Source of the DNA: an uncultured Eubacteriales bacterium
GTDB lineage: Bacteria; Bacillota; Clostridia; Christensenellales; Aristaeellaceae
Direction: 5' to 3'
Length of the DNA: 64,000 nt
Assembly (NCBI GenBank): GCA_902799465.1
Contig: CADCAS010000002.1
Span: forward strand, 1-64,000
The translations under genes and the position numbers were made by a program. This document shows positions 1-8,953 of the stretch, piece after piece. Below the pieces are notes generated by a model that was given only the letters and a program-made list of their open reading frames with translations, did not search any database and was not told where the DNA came from. The stretch's first letter is position 1. Each line of letters opens with the position of its first letter.

Positions 1-1950
1 GATCAGTGGCGGGACCGGCCGGACATTCTGGCGGAGGACATCCGGCTGATGAAGCTGGCCAGGTGCAATCTGATGAGCGTGGGCATATTTGCCTGGGCCG
101 CGCTGGAGCCGGAGGAGGGAAGGTACGACTTCGACTGGCTCCGGGACGTGCTGGACAGGCTGCATGAAAACGGCATCTCCGTATTCCTGGCGACGCCCAG
201 CGGCGCGCGTCCGGCGTGGATGAGTCGCAGGTACCCGGAGGTGCTCCGGGTGCGGGAGGACGGTCTGCGCAACTTCCACGGAGGGCGGCACAACCACTGC
301 TTCACCTCCCCGGTGTACCGGGATTTCGTGGGCAGAATGAACCGGGCGCTGGCGGAGCGGTTCGGGAATCATCCCGCCGTGGTGGGCTGGCACATCTCCA
401 ACGAGTTGAGCGGCACGTGCCACTGCGAGCTTTGCCAGCGGGCCTTCCGGGAATGGCTCAGGGCCCGCTACGGCACGCTGGAGAAGCTGAACCGGGCCTG
501 GTGGACGGGCTTCTGGAGCAAGACCTATGACAGCTGGGAGGAGCTGCGCAGCCCCTCCCGCGTGGGGGAGACGGCCGTGCACGGGCTGAACCTGGCCTGG
601 CGGCGGTTCGTCACCCACCAGACGGAGGACTTCCTTCGGGCGGAGGCCGCGCCGCTGCGGGAACTGACGCCCCATCTGCCCATCACCACCAACCTGATGG
701 AGTCCTTCGACGGCCTGGACTACGGAAGCCTCGCCGGGGAGCTGGACTTCGCGAGCTACGACAGCTATCCCCGCTGGGGCGCGCCGGACGAGGAGCGTCA
801 GGCCATGCTGGCCGCCTTCAACTACGACTGGATGCGCTCGCTGAAGCAAAGGCCCTTCGCGCTGATGGAATCCACGCCATCCCAGGTGAACTGGCAGCCG
901 GTGTGCAAGCTGAAGAAGCCGGGCATGCACCTGCTGTCCAGCCTGCAGGCGGTGGCGCACGGCGCGGACACGGTACAGTACTTCCAGTGGCGCAAGAGCC
1001 GGGGCGCAGCGGAGAAGTTCCACGGCGCGGTGGTGGACCATGCGGGCCACGAACACACCCGCACCTTCCGGGACGTGCAGGCGGTCGGAGAGGCGCTGGA
1101 GAAGCTCGCCGACCTGCGGGGAACGATGCCCGGGGCGAAGGTGGCGCTGCTCTTCGACACCCAGAACCGCTGGGCGCTGGAGGACTGCCAGGGACCGAGG
1201 GACGACCTCAGGTACTTCGACACGGCGCTGGAACACTACCGGGCGCTCAAGCGGCAAAACGTGGACGTGGACGTGGTCGACGAGACCCGGGACCTGACCG
1301 GCTACCGCCTGGTGGCCGCGCCCATGCTGTACATGCTGCGCCCCGGCGCGGCGGAGCGGCTCACCCGGTTCGTGGAGGGCGGCGGCACGCTGGTATGCAC
1401 CTGCTACACCGGACGGGTGGACGAGGACGACCTGTGCTTTCTGGGCGGCTTCCCCGGCCCCCTTCGGGAGGTGCTGGGCATCTGGGCGGAGGAGACCGAC
1501 GGGCTGTACGACGGCGAGACGAACAGCATCCGCATGGAGGATGGCGCGACGTATGCCTGCTCCACGATGTGCGACCTGATCTACCCCGAGACGGCCCGGA
1601 CGCTGGGGCGGTATACGGCGGACTTCTACGCGGGCGAGCCCTGCGTGACCGTGAATCCCTGCGGAGAGGGCAGGGCTTACTACGTCGCCACGCGGCCGGA
1701 CGCGGCCTTCCTGGACGCCTTCTACGGCAGGCTGCTGGACGAGGTGGGCGTCGATCGGCTGTTGACGGAATCGCAGGCGGGCGTGCTGGCGGCGTCCCGC
1801 GGGGGCGCGGTGTTCGTGATGAACTTCACGGGACGTCCCGCGAAGGTTTCGCTGCCCGAGGGGACGGACGCGCTGACCGGCGAGAATATCGGCGGGGAGG
1901 CCGAGCTGCCCGTCAACGGCATCCGGATCGTCCGCACAATTCCGAAATAA
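1..1950 (+). CDS. Beta-galactosidase, GH42 family (5' end outside window)
   Basis: The reading frame is open from base 1, so the start codon lies upstream; about 649 residues are visible. It hydrolyses terminal beta-galactosides, probably inside the cell since it sits beside a sugar ABC transporter. The Asn-Glu pair in HISNEL (Glu codon at 403-405) is the GH42 acid/base, and the Glu of LMESTPSQ (about 868) fits the nucleophile. Cysteines in HNHCF and GTCHCELC match the zinc-binding cysteine cluster of many GH42 enzymes. The middle third looks like the trimerisation domain and the end like the small C-terminal beta domain. No terminator follows; the next gene has its own promoter. Family assignment is firm; exact substrate is inferred. 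Confidence 0.93.
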   Translation, partial: DQWRDRPDILAEDIRLMKLARCNLMSVGIFAWAALEPEEGRYDFDWLRDVLDRLHENGISVFLATPSGARPAWMSRRYPEVLRVREDGLRNFHGGRHNHCFTSPVYRDFVGRMNRALAERFGNHPAVVGWHISNELSGTCHCELCQRAFREWLRARYGTLEKLNRAWWTGFWSKTYDSWEELRSPSRVGETAVHGLNLAWRRFVTHQTEDFLRAEAAPLRELTPHLPITTNLMESFDGLDYGSLAGELDFASYDSYPRWGAPDEERQAMLAAFNYDWMRSLKQRPFALMESTPSQVNWQPVCKLKKPGMHLLSSLQAVAHGADTVQYFQWRKSRGAAEKFHGAVVDHAGHEHTRTFRDVQAVGEALEKLADLRGTMPGAKVALLFDTQNRWALEDCQGPRDDLRYFDTALEHYRALKRQNVDVDVVDETRDLTGYRLVAAPMLYMLRPGAAERLTRFVEGGGTLVCTCYTGRVDEDDLCFLGGFPGPLREVLGIWAEETDGLYDGETNSIRMEDGATYACSTMCDLIYPETARTLGRYTADFYAGEPCVTVNPCGEGRAYYVATRPDAAFLDAFYGRLLDEVGVDRLLTESQAGVLAASRGGAVFVMNFTGRPAKVSLPEGTDALTGENIGGEAELPVNGIRIVRTIPK

Positions 1951-1957
1951 CACGGAG

Positions 1958-2049
1958 TTGTACAATTCTATCAAAGCGTTGTAGAAAGCTATCGTTTTTT
2001 CAAATAAGTTGTATTATGCTTTGACATTCCGTTAATGGAGTGCTATACT
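1958..2049 (+). promoter_or_regulatory. Promoter of the sugar-binding-protein gene
   Basis: TTGACA at 2021-2026 and TATACT at 2044-2049 are spaced by 17 bases, a near-consensus housekeeping promoter. A short palindrome TTGTACAA lies at 1958-1965 and further TTGTA words at about 1980 and 2009, which could be regulator contacts, but that part is only suggestive. Confidence 0.75.
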
Positions 2050-2120
2050 AATTGGGCAATCGGCGGAGGATGCCGAATCAGGCCGCAGCCGCGGCCGCTT
2101 GAACAAAGGAGGAACCCCGT

Positions 2121-3323
2121 ATGAAGAAGATCCTGTCCCTGGTGCTGGCCGTCGCGCTGGTGCTGACCCTGAGCTGCGCCGCGCTGGCCGAGGGCTACAG
2201 CGGCGACCTGAAGGTCTGGGTGGCCGACGCCGCCGTGGACTTCACCAACCAGCAGATCGAGGCCTTCAAGGCCGCGAACCCCGAGTTTGCCGATATGACC
2301 GTTTCCGTTGAGGCCGTGGGCGAGGGCGACGCCGCCAGCAAGGTCATCACCGACGTGGACGCCGCTGCCGACATTTTTGGCTTCGCCCAGGACCAGCTGG
2401 CCCGCATGGTGGCCGCCGGCGCGGTGGAGATCGTGGAGCCCGCCAACGCCGAGGTCGTGAAGGCCGAGAACGACGCGGGCGCCGTGGCCGCCGTCACCAT
2501 GGGCGACGAGCTGTACGCCTATCCGCTGACCAGCGACAACGGTTACTTCCTGTACTATGACAAGAGCGTCGTCACCGATCCCTCCACCCTGGAAGGCATC
2601 CTGGCCGACTGCGAGGCCGCCGGCAAGAGCTTCTACATGGAGATCAACTCCGGCTGGTATCAGACCGCGTTCTTCTTCGGCGCGGGCTGTACCCTGACCT
2701 ATGAGTCCGACAACGACGGCAACCTGACCGCCTGCAATGTGGACTACGCCTCCGAGAACGGCCTGAAGGCCCTGAAGAGCATGATCGCCCTGGCCAACAG
2801 CCCGGCCTTCGTGAACGGCTCCTCCATCTCCAACGCCACCAACGTGGCCGCCATCGTGGACGGCACCTGGGATACCGAGGCTGCCAAGGAGCTGTTCGGC
2901 GACAACTACGCCGCCGCCAAGCTGCCCACCGTGGACGGCTACCAGATGTCCGGCTTCGGCGGCTTCAAGATGCTGGGCGTGAAGCCCCAGGAGGACGAGG
3001 CCAAGCTGGCCGCCTGCGACGCGCTGGCCGCGTGGCTGTCCTCCGGCGACGTGCAGCTGGCCCGCTACGAGGTCCTGGGCTGGGGTCCCTCCAACCTGGC
3101 GGCCCAGCAGAGCGACGCCGTGAAGGCGGACGTGGCCCTGTCCGCGCTGGCCGATCAGCTGCAGTACACCATCCCGCAGGGCCAGTACCCCGGCGACTAC
3201 TGGAGCCTTGCCACCGGCCTGGGCGACAACATCATCGGCCACAAGTACGACGGCGCCGATGACGAGGCTCTGATGACCGCCCTGACCGAGTTCCAGGATA
3301 CCTGCATCTCCTACGCGGGCTGA
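2121..3323 (+). CDS. Extracellular sugar-binding protein of an ABC transporter (MalE-like)
   Basis: A 400-residue protein that captures an oligosaccharide, probably a maltodextrin given the neighbours, and delivers it to the permease pair downstream. The N-terminus (MKKILSLVLAVALVL) is an export signal. Cleavage after ALA fits, while the Cys in TLSC is a poor lipobox, so lipid anchoring is uncertain. The remainder has the family-1 solute-binding fold, including the DVDAAADIFGFAQDQL segment typical of MalE relatives. The start is set by AAAGGAGG at 2104-2111. A strong terminator follows, which would make this the most abundant product of the locus. Confidence 0.92.
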   Translation: MKKILSLVLAVALVLTLSCAALAEGYSGDLKVWVADAAVDFTNQQIEAFKAANPEFADMTVSVEAVGEGDAASKVITDVDAAADIFGFAQDQLARMVAAGAVEIVEPANAEVVKAENDAGAVAAVTMGDELYAYPLTSDNGYFLYYDKSVVTDPSTLEGILADCEAAGKSFYMEINSGWYQTAFFFGAGCTLTYESDNDGNLTACNVDYASENGLKALKSMIALANSPAFVNGSSISNATNVAAIVDGTWDTEAAKELFGDNYAAAKLPTVDGYQMSGFGGFKMLGVKPQEDEAKLAACDALAAWLSSGDVQLARYEVLGWGPSNLAAQQSDAVKADVALSALADQLQYTIPQGQYPGDYWSLATGLGDNIIGHKYDGADDEALMTALTEFQDTCISYAG

Positions 3324-3331
3324 TGGATCGC

Positions 3332-3367
3332 AAAACAGGCTGGGGGAGTTTTCCCCGGCCTGTTTTG
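3332..3367 (+). terminator. Rho-independent terminator after the binding-protein gene
   Basis: AAAACAGGC and GCCTGTTTT pair around a GGGG/CCCC inner stem with loop GAGTTTT, and the 3' arm is T-rich. It probably allows partial readthrough into the permease genes, as is common in binding-protein operons. Confidence 0.8.
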
Positions 3368-3369
3368 TT

Positions 3370-3409
3370 GAATTCAGATTTGTCGAGCGGAGCTCGATAA
3401 ATTGAATTC
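3370..3409. repeat. Long hairpin beginning and ending in GAATTC
   Basis: The 19-base left arm (3370-3388) and 18-base right arm (3392-3409) are almost fully complementary around loop GGA. It lies between the terminator and VAIR-1. No other copy was seen in the window. Confidence 0.7.
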
Positions 3410-3416
3410 ATGGATC

Positions 3417-3517
3417 AGGGAGAAGGGAGTAGGGAAAAGTGCGGCCGCCGCGAACATTTTGCTTCGTTCCAACACAAGCCAGGCTATTCCTGCTCCCTAC
3501 TCCCTACTGCCTACTCC
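3417..3517. repeat. VAIR-1, variable-arm inverted repeat (GGGAGTA flavour)
   Basis: The left arm (3417-3439) is GGGAGAA-GGGAGTA-GGGAAAA type heptamers. The right arm (3491-3517) is the complement of GGAGTAG/GCAGTAG/GGAGCAG heptamers. The core starts GCGGCCGCCGCG. It lies inside the sugar transporter locus, between the binding-protein terminator and the first permease. Confidence 0.8.
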
Positions 3518-3578
3518 GTTGACTGCCCGTCCAAACTTCACTCCTCATTCGTACTTGAAAGAAACGGGGGATTCCTAC

Positions 3579-5054
3579 ATGGTGGATCTCGATTATTTAA
3601 AGCTGAGCAAGCCCCAGAAGATGCTGCACGACCTCGGGCAGTTCTTCGTGCGGCTGCCCGGCAGGATCGGCGGCGGCCTGAAGGGCCTGGCGCTGGCGGT
3701 GGGCCGGTGCCTGAAGGGGCTGGGGCTGTCCATCGCCGACCTGTTCACCACCTTCAAGAACGGCGACTGGAAGACGCGCCTGTCCTACCTGGTGATGGGC
3801 TCGGGCAGCATGGCCCGGGGCCAGTGGGGCAGGGGTATACTGTTCTTCCTGTTCCAGACGGTGTTCAACCTGTACATGGTCAACTTCGGCATCGGCTACC
3901 TCAGCAAGCTGAACACCCTGGGCGTGGTGGAGACCTATAAGGAGGGCCGCAAGACCGTCTACGGCGACAACAGCTTCCTGATCCTGCTGTACGGGGTGCT
4001 GACGCTGTTCTTCGTGGCGGCGTTCATCTACACCTGGCGGGTGAACATCAAGCAGAACAAGATCTCCCAGCAGCTGCTGGCCTCCGGCCACAAGCTGAAG
4101 AGCACCAAGGACGACCTGGCCTCTCTGGCGGACAGCCAGTTCCACAAGACGCTGCTGGCCCTGCCCACGCTGGGCGTGTTCGTGTTCACGATACTGCCCA
4201 TATTCTTCATGATCCTGGTGGCCTTCACCAACTTTGACTACAACCACCAGCCCCCGGCCAAGCTGTTCACCTGGGTGGGCCTGGAGAACTTCAGGACGCT
4301 CCTGTCCTCCGGCACCGCCAGCTACGGCGACACCTTCCGCCAGGTGCTGTTCTGGACGCTGGTGTGGGCCTTCTTCGCCACATTCCTGAACTACTTCCTG
4401 GGCATGTTCGTGGCCATCATGATCAACAAGAAGGGCATCAAGCTGAAGAAGGTGTGGCGCACCATACTGGTCATGACCATCGCCATCCCCCAGTTCGTGT
4501 CGCTGCTGTACGTCAGCAAGATGTTCGCGGCGGACGGCCTGATCAACACCTACCTGATGAAGTGGCACTGGATCAGCCAGCCCATCCCCTTCTGGACGGA
4601 CCCCGGCTGGGCGCGGTTCACCATCATACTCATCAACATCTGGATCGGCATACCCTACCTGATGCTGATCGCCACCGGCATACTGATGAACATACCGGCG
4701 GACCTGTACGAGTCGGCCCGCATCGACGGCGCGAACGCCATGCAGATGTACGGCAAGATCACCCTGCCCTACATGCTGTTCGTTACCGGGCCCTACCTGC
4801 TCACGTCCTTCACCGGAAACATCAACAACTTCAACGTCATATTCCTGCTGTCCCAGGGCAAGCCGATGGGCCTGACCGGCAACGCGGGCCACACCGACCT
4901 GTTGATCACGTGGCTCTACCGCATGACGGTCAGCGACACGAACTACAAGATCGCCGCCGTCATCGGCATCATGGTGTTCGTCGTGCTGGCGGTCATCAAC
5001 CTCGTGGTCTACAACCTGATACCTTCCGTCAAAAATGAGGAGGATTTCCAGTGA
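3579..5054 (+). CDS. Sugar ABC transporter permease, MalF-like
   Basis: A 491-residue inner-membrane permease forming the translocation pore with the next gene product. I start it at 3579 (MVDLDYLKL). The frame is open further upstream only because it runs through VAIR-1. An amphipathic N-terminal part (to about residue 60) precedes transmembrane segments near 90-110 and 130-150 and the core from about 195. The EAA loop that binds the ATPase reads ESARIDGANAMQMYGKITLP. The MalF-type long N-terminus with extra helices is present. Its stop overlaps the next start (TGATG), implying translational coupling. Confidence 0.9.
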   Translation: MVDLDYLKLSKPQKMLHDLGQFFVRLPGRIGGGLKGLALAVGRCLKGLGLSIADLFTTFKNGDWKTRLSYLVMGSGSMARGQWGRGILFFLFQTVFNLYMVNFGIGYLSKLNTLGVVETYKEGRKTVYGDNSFLILLYGVLTLFFVAAFIYTWRVNIKQNKISQQLLASGHKLKSTKDDLASLADSQFHKTLLALPTLGVFVFTILPIFFMILVAFTNFDYNHQPPAKLFTWVGLENFRTLLSSGTASYGDTFRQVLFWTLVWAFFATFLNYFLGMFVAIMINKKGIKLKKVWRTILVMTIAIPQFVSLLYVSKMFAADGLINTYLMKWHWISQPIPFWTDPGWARFTIILINIWIGIPYLMLIATGILMNIPADLYESARIDGANAMQMYGKITLPYMLFVTGPYLLTSFTGNINNFNVIFLLSQGKPMGLTGNAGHTDLLITWLYRMTVSDTNYKIAAVIGIMVFVVLAVINLVVYNLIPSVKNEEDFQ

Positions 5055-6361
5055 TGGCAGATAATAATGTTAAACTGCGCAGCAAGAAGGGCCACGAGCG
5101 GCGCGTGAACGGCACGATCTACACCGTGCTGACCGTCATGAGCATCGTGTGGCTGGTGCCCTTCGTGTTCCTGGTCCTCCAGTCCTTCCGCTCCTACAAG
5201 CTGGAGAAGGGCGGCATGGTGGACTACCTGATCCCCAAGACCTTCTCCTTGGACAACTACGCCTTCCTGTTCGAGGACAGCAACTTCTTCTCCTGGTGCG
5301 GCAAGGCCATACTGCTGGCCGTGGCCGTCGCCCTGGCGGTCACGCTGCTGACCCACCTCGTGGGCCGGGCGCTGGACCGGGCGGACGCGAGCCGGAGCAG
5401 GGCCACGCTGACGCTGGGCGCGGCCATGGCGCTGTGCTACGTGGCGCTGGCCGTCGTGGCCGGGGCCGTGCACGGCCAGGCCCTGGGCCAGAGGCTGGTG
5501 CCCGCGCTGCTGGGCCTGGTGCTGTTCGTGGCGGCGGGGGTGATATTCGCCCGCATCTACCTGAAGCAGGACGACAAGCTGCTGCGCTCCATCCCCGGCT
5601 ACGTGGCCGAGGACAAGCACGAGGGGGCGAAGAAGGTGGCCGCCCTGGCGGCGGAGTTCTGGGCGCTGGCCCTGCTGTGCCAGTGCATCGTGGCCCCGAT
5701 GGAGGCCAGTCAGTACATCCGTTGGTACGGCAACACGCTGACCATCGCGCTGTTCACCGCCGCCATCCAGACGGTGATCGTGCTGTCCGTCAGCTACGCG
5801 CTGTCCCGCCTGCGCTTCAAGGGCCGCAAGCTGATCATGAACACGGTGCTGGTGCTGGGCCTGTTCCCGGGCTTCCTGACCATGATCACGCTGTACTTCC
5901 TGCTCAAGCAGATGGGCCTGACCCAGGCCGGCGCGGTGCCGGGCCTGATACTGATCTACTGCGCCTCCTCCGGCATGGGCTACTACATCTCCAAGGGCTT
6001 CTTCGACACCATCCCCAAGTCGCTGGATGAATCCGCCCGCATCGACGGGGCCACCCGCTTCCAGGTGTTCCTGAAGATCATCATGCCCCTGGCCAAGCCC
6101 ATCGTCATCTATACGGTGCTGATGGCCTTCATGGCCCCCTGGGGCGACTACGTGTTCGCCAGCTACGTGGCCTTCGGCCACCAGGAAGGCTACAACGTGG
6201 CCGTGGGCCTGTACAACTGGGTGAACACCAACGACTTCCAGAACTACTTCACCCGCTTCTGCGCGGGCGGCGTGCTGGTGGCGGTGCCGATCACGGCGCT
6301 GTTCATGGCGCTGCAGAAGTACTACGTGGAGGGCGTCACCGGCGGCGCTGTGAAAGGATAA
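5054..6361 (+). CDS. Sugar ABC transporter permease, MalG-like
   Basis: A 435-residue second permease subunit, longer than the usual 280 residues. An insertion at about 95-200 carries extra predicted helices (AMALCYVALAVVAGAV and LLGLVLFVAAGVIF), seen in some Firmicute MalG relatives. The EAA motif ESARIDGATRFQVFLKIIMP marks the ATPase contact. I chose ATG 5054, which overlaps the previous stop; a GTG at 5051 is the alternative. GAGGAGG at 5037-5043 is the ribosome-binding site. A 15-base gap separates it from the ATPase gene, so it belongs to the same operon. Confidence 0.9.
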   Translation: MADNNVKLRSKKGHERRVNGTIYTVLTVMSIVWLVPFVFLVLQSFRSYKLEKGGMVDYLIPKTFSLDNYAFLFEDSNFFSWCGKAILLAVAVALAVTLLTHLVGRALDRADASRSRATLTLGAAMALCYVALAVVAGAVHGQALGQRLVPALLGLVLFVAAGVIFARIYLKQDDKLLRSIPGYVAEDKHEGAKKVAALAAEFWALALLCQCIVAPMEASQYIRWYGNTLTIALFTAAIQTVIVLSVSYALSRLRFKGRKLIMNTVLVLGLFPGFLTMITLYFLLKQMGLTQAGAVPGLILIYCASSGMGYYISKGFFDTIPKSLDESARIDGATRFQVFLKIIMPLAKPIVIYTVLMAFMAPWGDYVFASYVAFGHQEGYNVAVGLYNWVNTNDFQNYFTRFCAGGVLVAVPITALFMALQKYYVEGVTGGAVKG

Positions 6362-6376
6362 GGGAGGATTGCGAAT

Positions 6377-7501
6377 ATGGCAAGTTTGAAGCTTGAGCAC
6401 GTCAAGAAGCTATATGACAAGAACGTCGTGGCGGTCCACGACTTCAACCTGGAGATCAAGGACAAGGAATTCATCGTGTTCGTCGGCCCCTCGGGCTGCG
6501 GCAAGTCCACCACGCTGCGCATGATCGCCGGCCTGGAGGACATCTCCGAGGGCACGCTGACCATCGGCAACCGGGTGGTCAACGACGTGGAGCCCAAGGA
6601 CCGGGACATCGCCATGGTGTTCCAGAACTACGCCCTGTACCCCCACATCACCGTGTACGAGAACATGGCCTTCAGCCTGCGCCTGCGGAAGATGGACAAC
6701 GAGGAGGTGCACCGCCGGGTGTGCGAGGCGGCGGAGATCCTGGGCATCACCCAGTACCTGGCCCGCAAGCCCAAGGCCCTGTCCGGCGGCCAGCGCCAGC
6801 GCGTGGCCATCGGTCGCGCCATCGTGCGCGAGCCCCAGGTGTTCCTGATGGACGAGCCCCTGTCGAACCTGGACGCGAAGCTCAGGAACCAGATGCGCGC
6901 GGAGATCATACTGCTGAGGAAGCGCATCGACACCACCTTCATCTACGTCACCCACGACCAGACCGAGGCCATGACCCTGGGGGATCGCATCGTCATCATG
7001 AAGGACGGCTATATCCAGCAGGTCGGCACGCCTCAGGAGGTGTTCGAGACGCCGAAGAACCTGTTCGTGGCGGGCTTCATCGGCTCCCCGCAGATGAACT
7101 TCCTGAAGGCGAAGCTGGTGAAGAACTCAGACCGATACGCCGCGGAGCTGTACGGCATCCGCGTGGAGCTGGATGAAAAACGCAGCGCGAAGCTGAGGGC
7201 GAAGAACGCGCAGCCCGGGCAGGTCATACTGGGCGTGCGCCCGGAGCACGCGCAGCTTCGTTTCGACGGCGCCGCGAACGCCATCGAGGGCACCCTGCGG
7301 GTCAACGAGATGATGGGCAGCGAGCTGCACCTCCACGTGGACCTCAACGACGACACGCGGGTCATACTGCGCATCCCCACGCTGGACCTCACCGAGGAGC
7401 AGCGCGCCGGGCTGACCTACGGCAGCAAGCTGTGGTTCACCTTCCCCGAGAAGGTGACGCACCTGTTCGATCCTGAAACCGAGGAGAGCCTGCTGTTCTG
7501 A
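6377..7501 (+). CDS. Sugar ABC transporter ATP-binding protein, MsmK/UgpC/MalK type
   Basis: A 374-residue ATPase that energises the permease pair. The Walker A motif is GPSGCGKST (about 37-45), the signature LSGGQRQR (about 134-141), Walker B VFLMDEP, and the switch His is in THDQTEA. Residues from about 240 form the TOBE/OB regulatory domain typical of carbohydrate importers. The start follows GGGAGGATTG. In Firmicutes one such ATPase often serves several sugar transporters, so this gene may have wider duties. No terminator was found before the low-GC island begins. Confidence 0.95.
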   Translation: MASLKLEHVKKLYDKNVVAVHDFNLEIKDKEFIVFVGPSGCGKSTTLRMIAGLEDISEGTLTIGNRVVNDVEPKDRDIAMVFQNYALYPHITVYENMAFSLRLRKMDNEEVHRRVCEAAEILGITQYLARKPKALSGGQRQRVAIGRAIVREPQVFLMDEPLSNLDAKLRNQMRAEIILLRKRIDTTFIYVTHDQTEAMTLGDRIVIMKDGYIQQVGTPQEVFETPKNLFVAGFIGSPQMNFLKAKLVKNSDRYAAELYGIRVELDEKRSAKLRAKNAQPGQVILGVRPEHAQLRFDGAANAIEGTLRVNEMMGSELHLHVDLNDDTRVILRIPTLDLTEEQRAGLTYGSKLWFTFPEKVTHLFDPETEESLLF

Positions 7502-7574
7502 GCATCTTGTCATACGGGGTGGTCTGCACAGGCATTAAAACCCAAAGAAGTAAAGCTGTTTATCCATGAACTGA

Positions 7575-7635
7575 TACGCTGGCACGGTGCTGTTTCGTGA
7601 CCAATGGTATAGTTCGGATGAGAGGGTTCTGGGGT
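7575..7635 (+). promoter_or_regulatory. Remnant of an FMN riboswitch (RFN element), 3' half
   Basis: The stretch CTGATACGCTGG...GACCAATGGTATAGTTCGGATGAGAG resembles the 3' conserved half of the RFN element (GGTATAGTCCGGATG-type box). The 5' half (GGGGCAGGGTGAAATTCCC-type) is not recognisable in 7501-7575. It lies upstream of a riboflavin-transporter-like gene, the usual place for this switch, but looks degraded. Confidence 0.5.
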
Positions 7636-7687
7636 TTTCATACGCTCCAGGCCCTTTCTTCTCCCCCACATAAAGGAGGATACTGGT

Positions 7688-8083
7688 ATGAAGGAAATAA
7701 GAAGTTCAAGAAGCATCGCTTTCATTGGAATGTTGGGCGCGCTTTCAGCGGTTCTGATGCTAATCAGCGTTCCGCTGCCCTTCGCACCGAGCTTCCTGAA
7801 GTTTGATATCGCAGAACTTCCGGCATTGTTCGCAGGATTCTTCCTGGGACCGGTGGGAGGCTGTGCGGTGATCATAGTGAAGATCCTGCTGAAGCTGGTC
7901 ACGCAGGGCACGGATACCGCCTTCGTGGGGGATCTGATGAATATCGCGGGCAGCTGCACCTTTGTACTGCCTGCAGCGTTCATATATAAGCGCCATCACA
8001 ACAAGCGGGGAGCAGCCCAGCGAATCACTCTTCGCGGGGCTGCTGCTATGTCCGGTATCATTCCTTCCCAGCCCTCTTCTTGA
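7688..8083 (+). pseudogene. Truncated ECF transporter S component, RibU-like
   Basis: Reads MKEIRSSRSIAFIG and then FDIAELPALFAGFFLGPVGG, characteristic of the riboflavin-binding S component of ECF vitamin transporters. AAAGGAGG lies 8 bases before the start. Family members are about 190 residues. Here homology stops near 8003 (FIYKRH), and the last 27 residues come from unrelated sequence that overlaps an integrase fragment on the other strand. Roughly the last two helices are missing, so I call it a pseudogene. The preceding FMN-riboswitch remnant supports the riboflavin assignment. Confidence 0.7.
8014..8047. repeat. Hairpin at a gene-fragment junction
   Basis: AGCAGCCC and GGGCTGCT pair around an 18-base loop with further internal pairing. 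There is no T-run. It marks the boundary between the RibU fragment and the integrase fragment. Confidence 0.4.
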
Positions 8084-8257
8084 AAACGCCCTCCAGGTCA
8101 ACAGTGGCCTTCTTCAGCATCTCTTCCTTGATGTGGGTGTAGATGTTGGCAGTGGTCTGGTAGTCCGTATGGCCGACAATCTTCATAGCGATCAGCGGGT
8201 CGATGCCGCTTTCGTAGAGCATGGTCACGTAGTTGTGCCTGAAGTAATGCGGCTTCT
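8058..8257 (-). pseudogene. 3' fragment of a tyrosine recombinase (integrase)
   Basis: Reading the minus strand from about 8257 to the TGA at 8058-8060 gives HYFRHNYVTMLYESG, then AMKIVGHTDYQTTANIYTH and a KKRAGKE tail. This is the C-terminal catalytic part of a phage/ICE integrase: the HxxR arginine, the GHT histidine and the nucleophilic tyrosine of IYTH are all present. An in-frame TAG lies immediately before the fragment, so about the first 300 residues of a normal integrase are missing. It joins directly to a truncated LysR gene. The fragment cannot be active by itself; it records a former mobile element. Confidence 0.85.
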
Positions 8258-8278
8258 AAATGATCCGAAAACTCTGTT

Positions 8279-8929
8279 TTATGCTTTCTCATTTCCAGCC
8301 CATTCTTTCATCGCATTCAAGAATAGTTCTTGAGGGGCAGTCATGTTTGCTCCATTGGACCAGGCCAGGAACATATTTGATTTGAGCTCCGGATGGAAAG
8401 GGCGGAAGCATACAGGAGATGTGATACCATCGTTGATGATTCCTTCCCTGATTATGGCATACGCGACTGATTCTGCCACCAGTTTTTCCGTACTTGTCAT
8501 CAGGAAAGACGTACCGATAAAATTGAGCTGGTTGAAGTCAAACCCAAGCCAGCCTGAGACCATGCTGCGAAAATTCTCACTTCTGCCTGATACCGGCGGG
8601 ATGTCCTTCATATCCGTGGGCTCGACAAAGCCTTTTTCCGACAAGGGATCATCTTTCCTAATTAACAAACCCCACGTGTCCTGAACTGGCAGCTTGATAT
8701 GCGCGTACTGCCTTGTCAGGGGGACAACGCTGAGCAGGGTAAAGTCTATGATGCCGCTTTCCATCATTCTTATCTGTACATCGCGGCTTCCTGCGTTATA
8801 AAAGTGTATATGTATTGATTCCTCATTGCCATCTTTCTCCAGGTATGCTATACTGTTTTCGCATGGACATTGAGCAAAACCAGGAAGCATATCTGAATGC
8901 CAGTCGTACCAGTACCAGTCACCTGTCAT
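8279..8929 (-). pseudogene. N-terminally truncated LysR-type regulator (effector domain only)
   Basis: From about residue 25 the product has the LysR substrate-binding fold: IHIHFYNAGSRDVQIRMM, then ESGIIDFTLL, a QDTWGLLIRKDDPLSE strand and a C-terminal FLNAMKEW. The DNA-binding helix-turn-helix (about 90 residues) is absent and there is no space for it before the divergent amylase gene. The first 20-odd residues (MTGDWYWYDWHSD) do not resemble the family. It may once have regulated the amylase operon or have arrived with the island. Confidence 0.75.
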
Positions 8930-8953
8930 TCAGAGAAGATGGAGGTGCAGCAC

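Noticed and set aside
3402-3578. N-terminal extension of the MalF-like protein
   Set aside because: The frame is open only because it runs through hairpin and VAIR-1 repeat sequence; a better start is at 3579.
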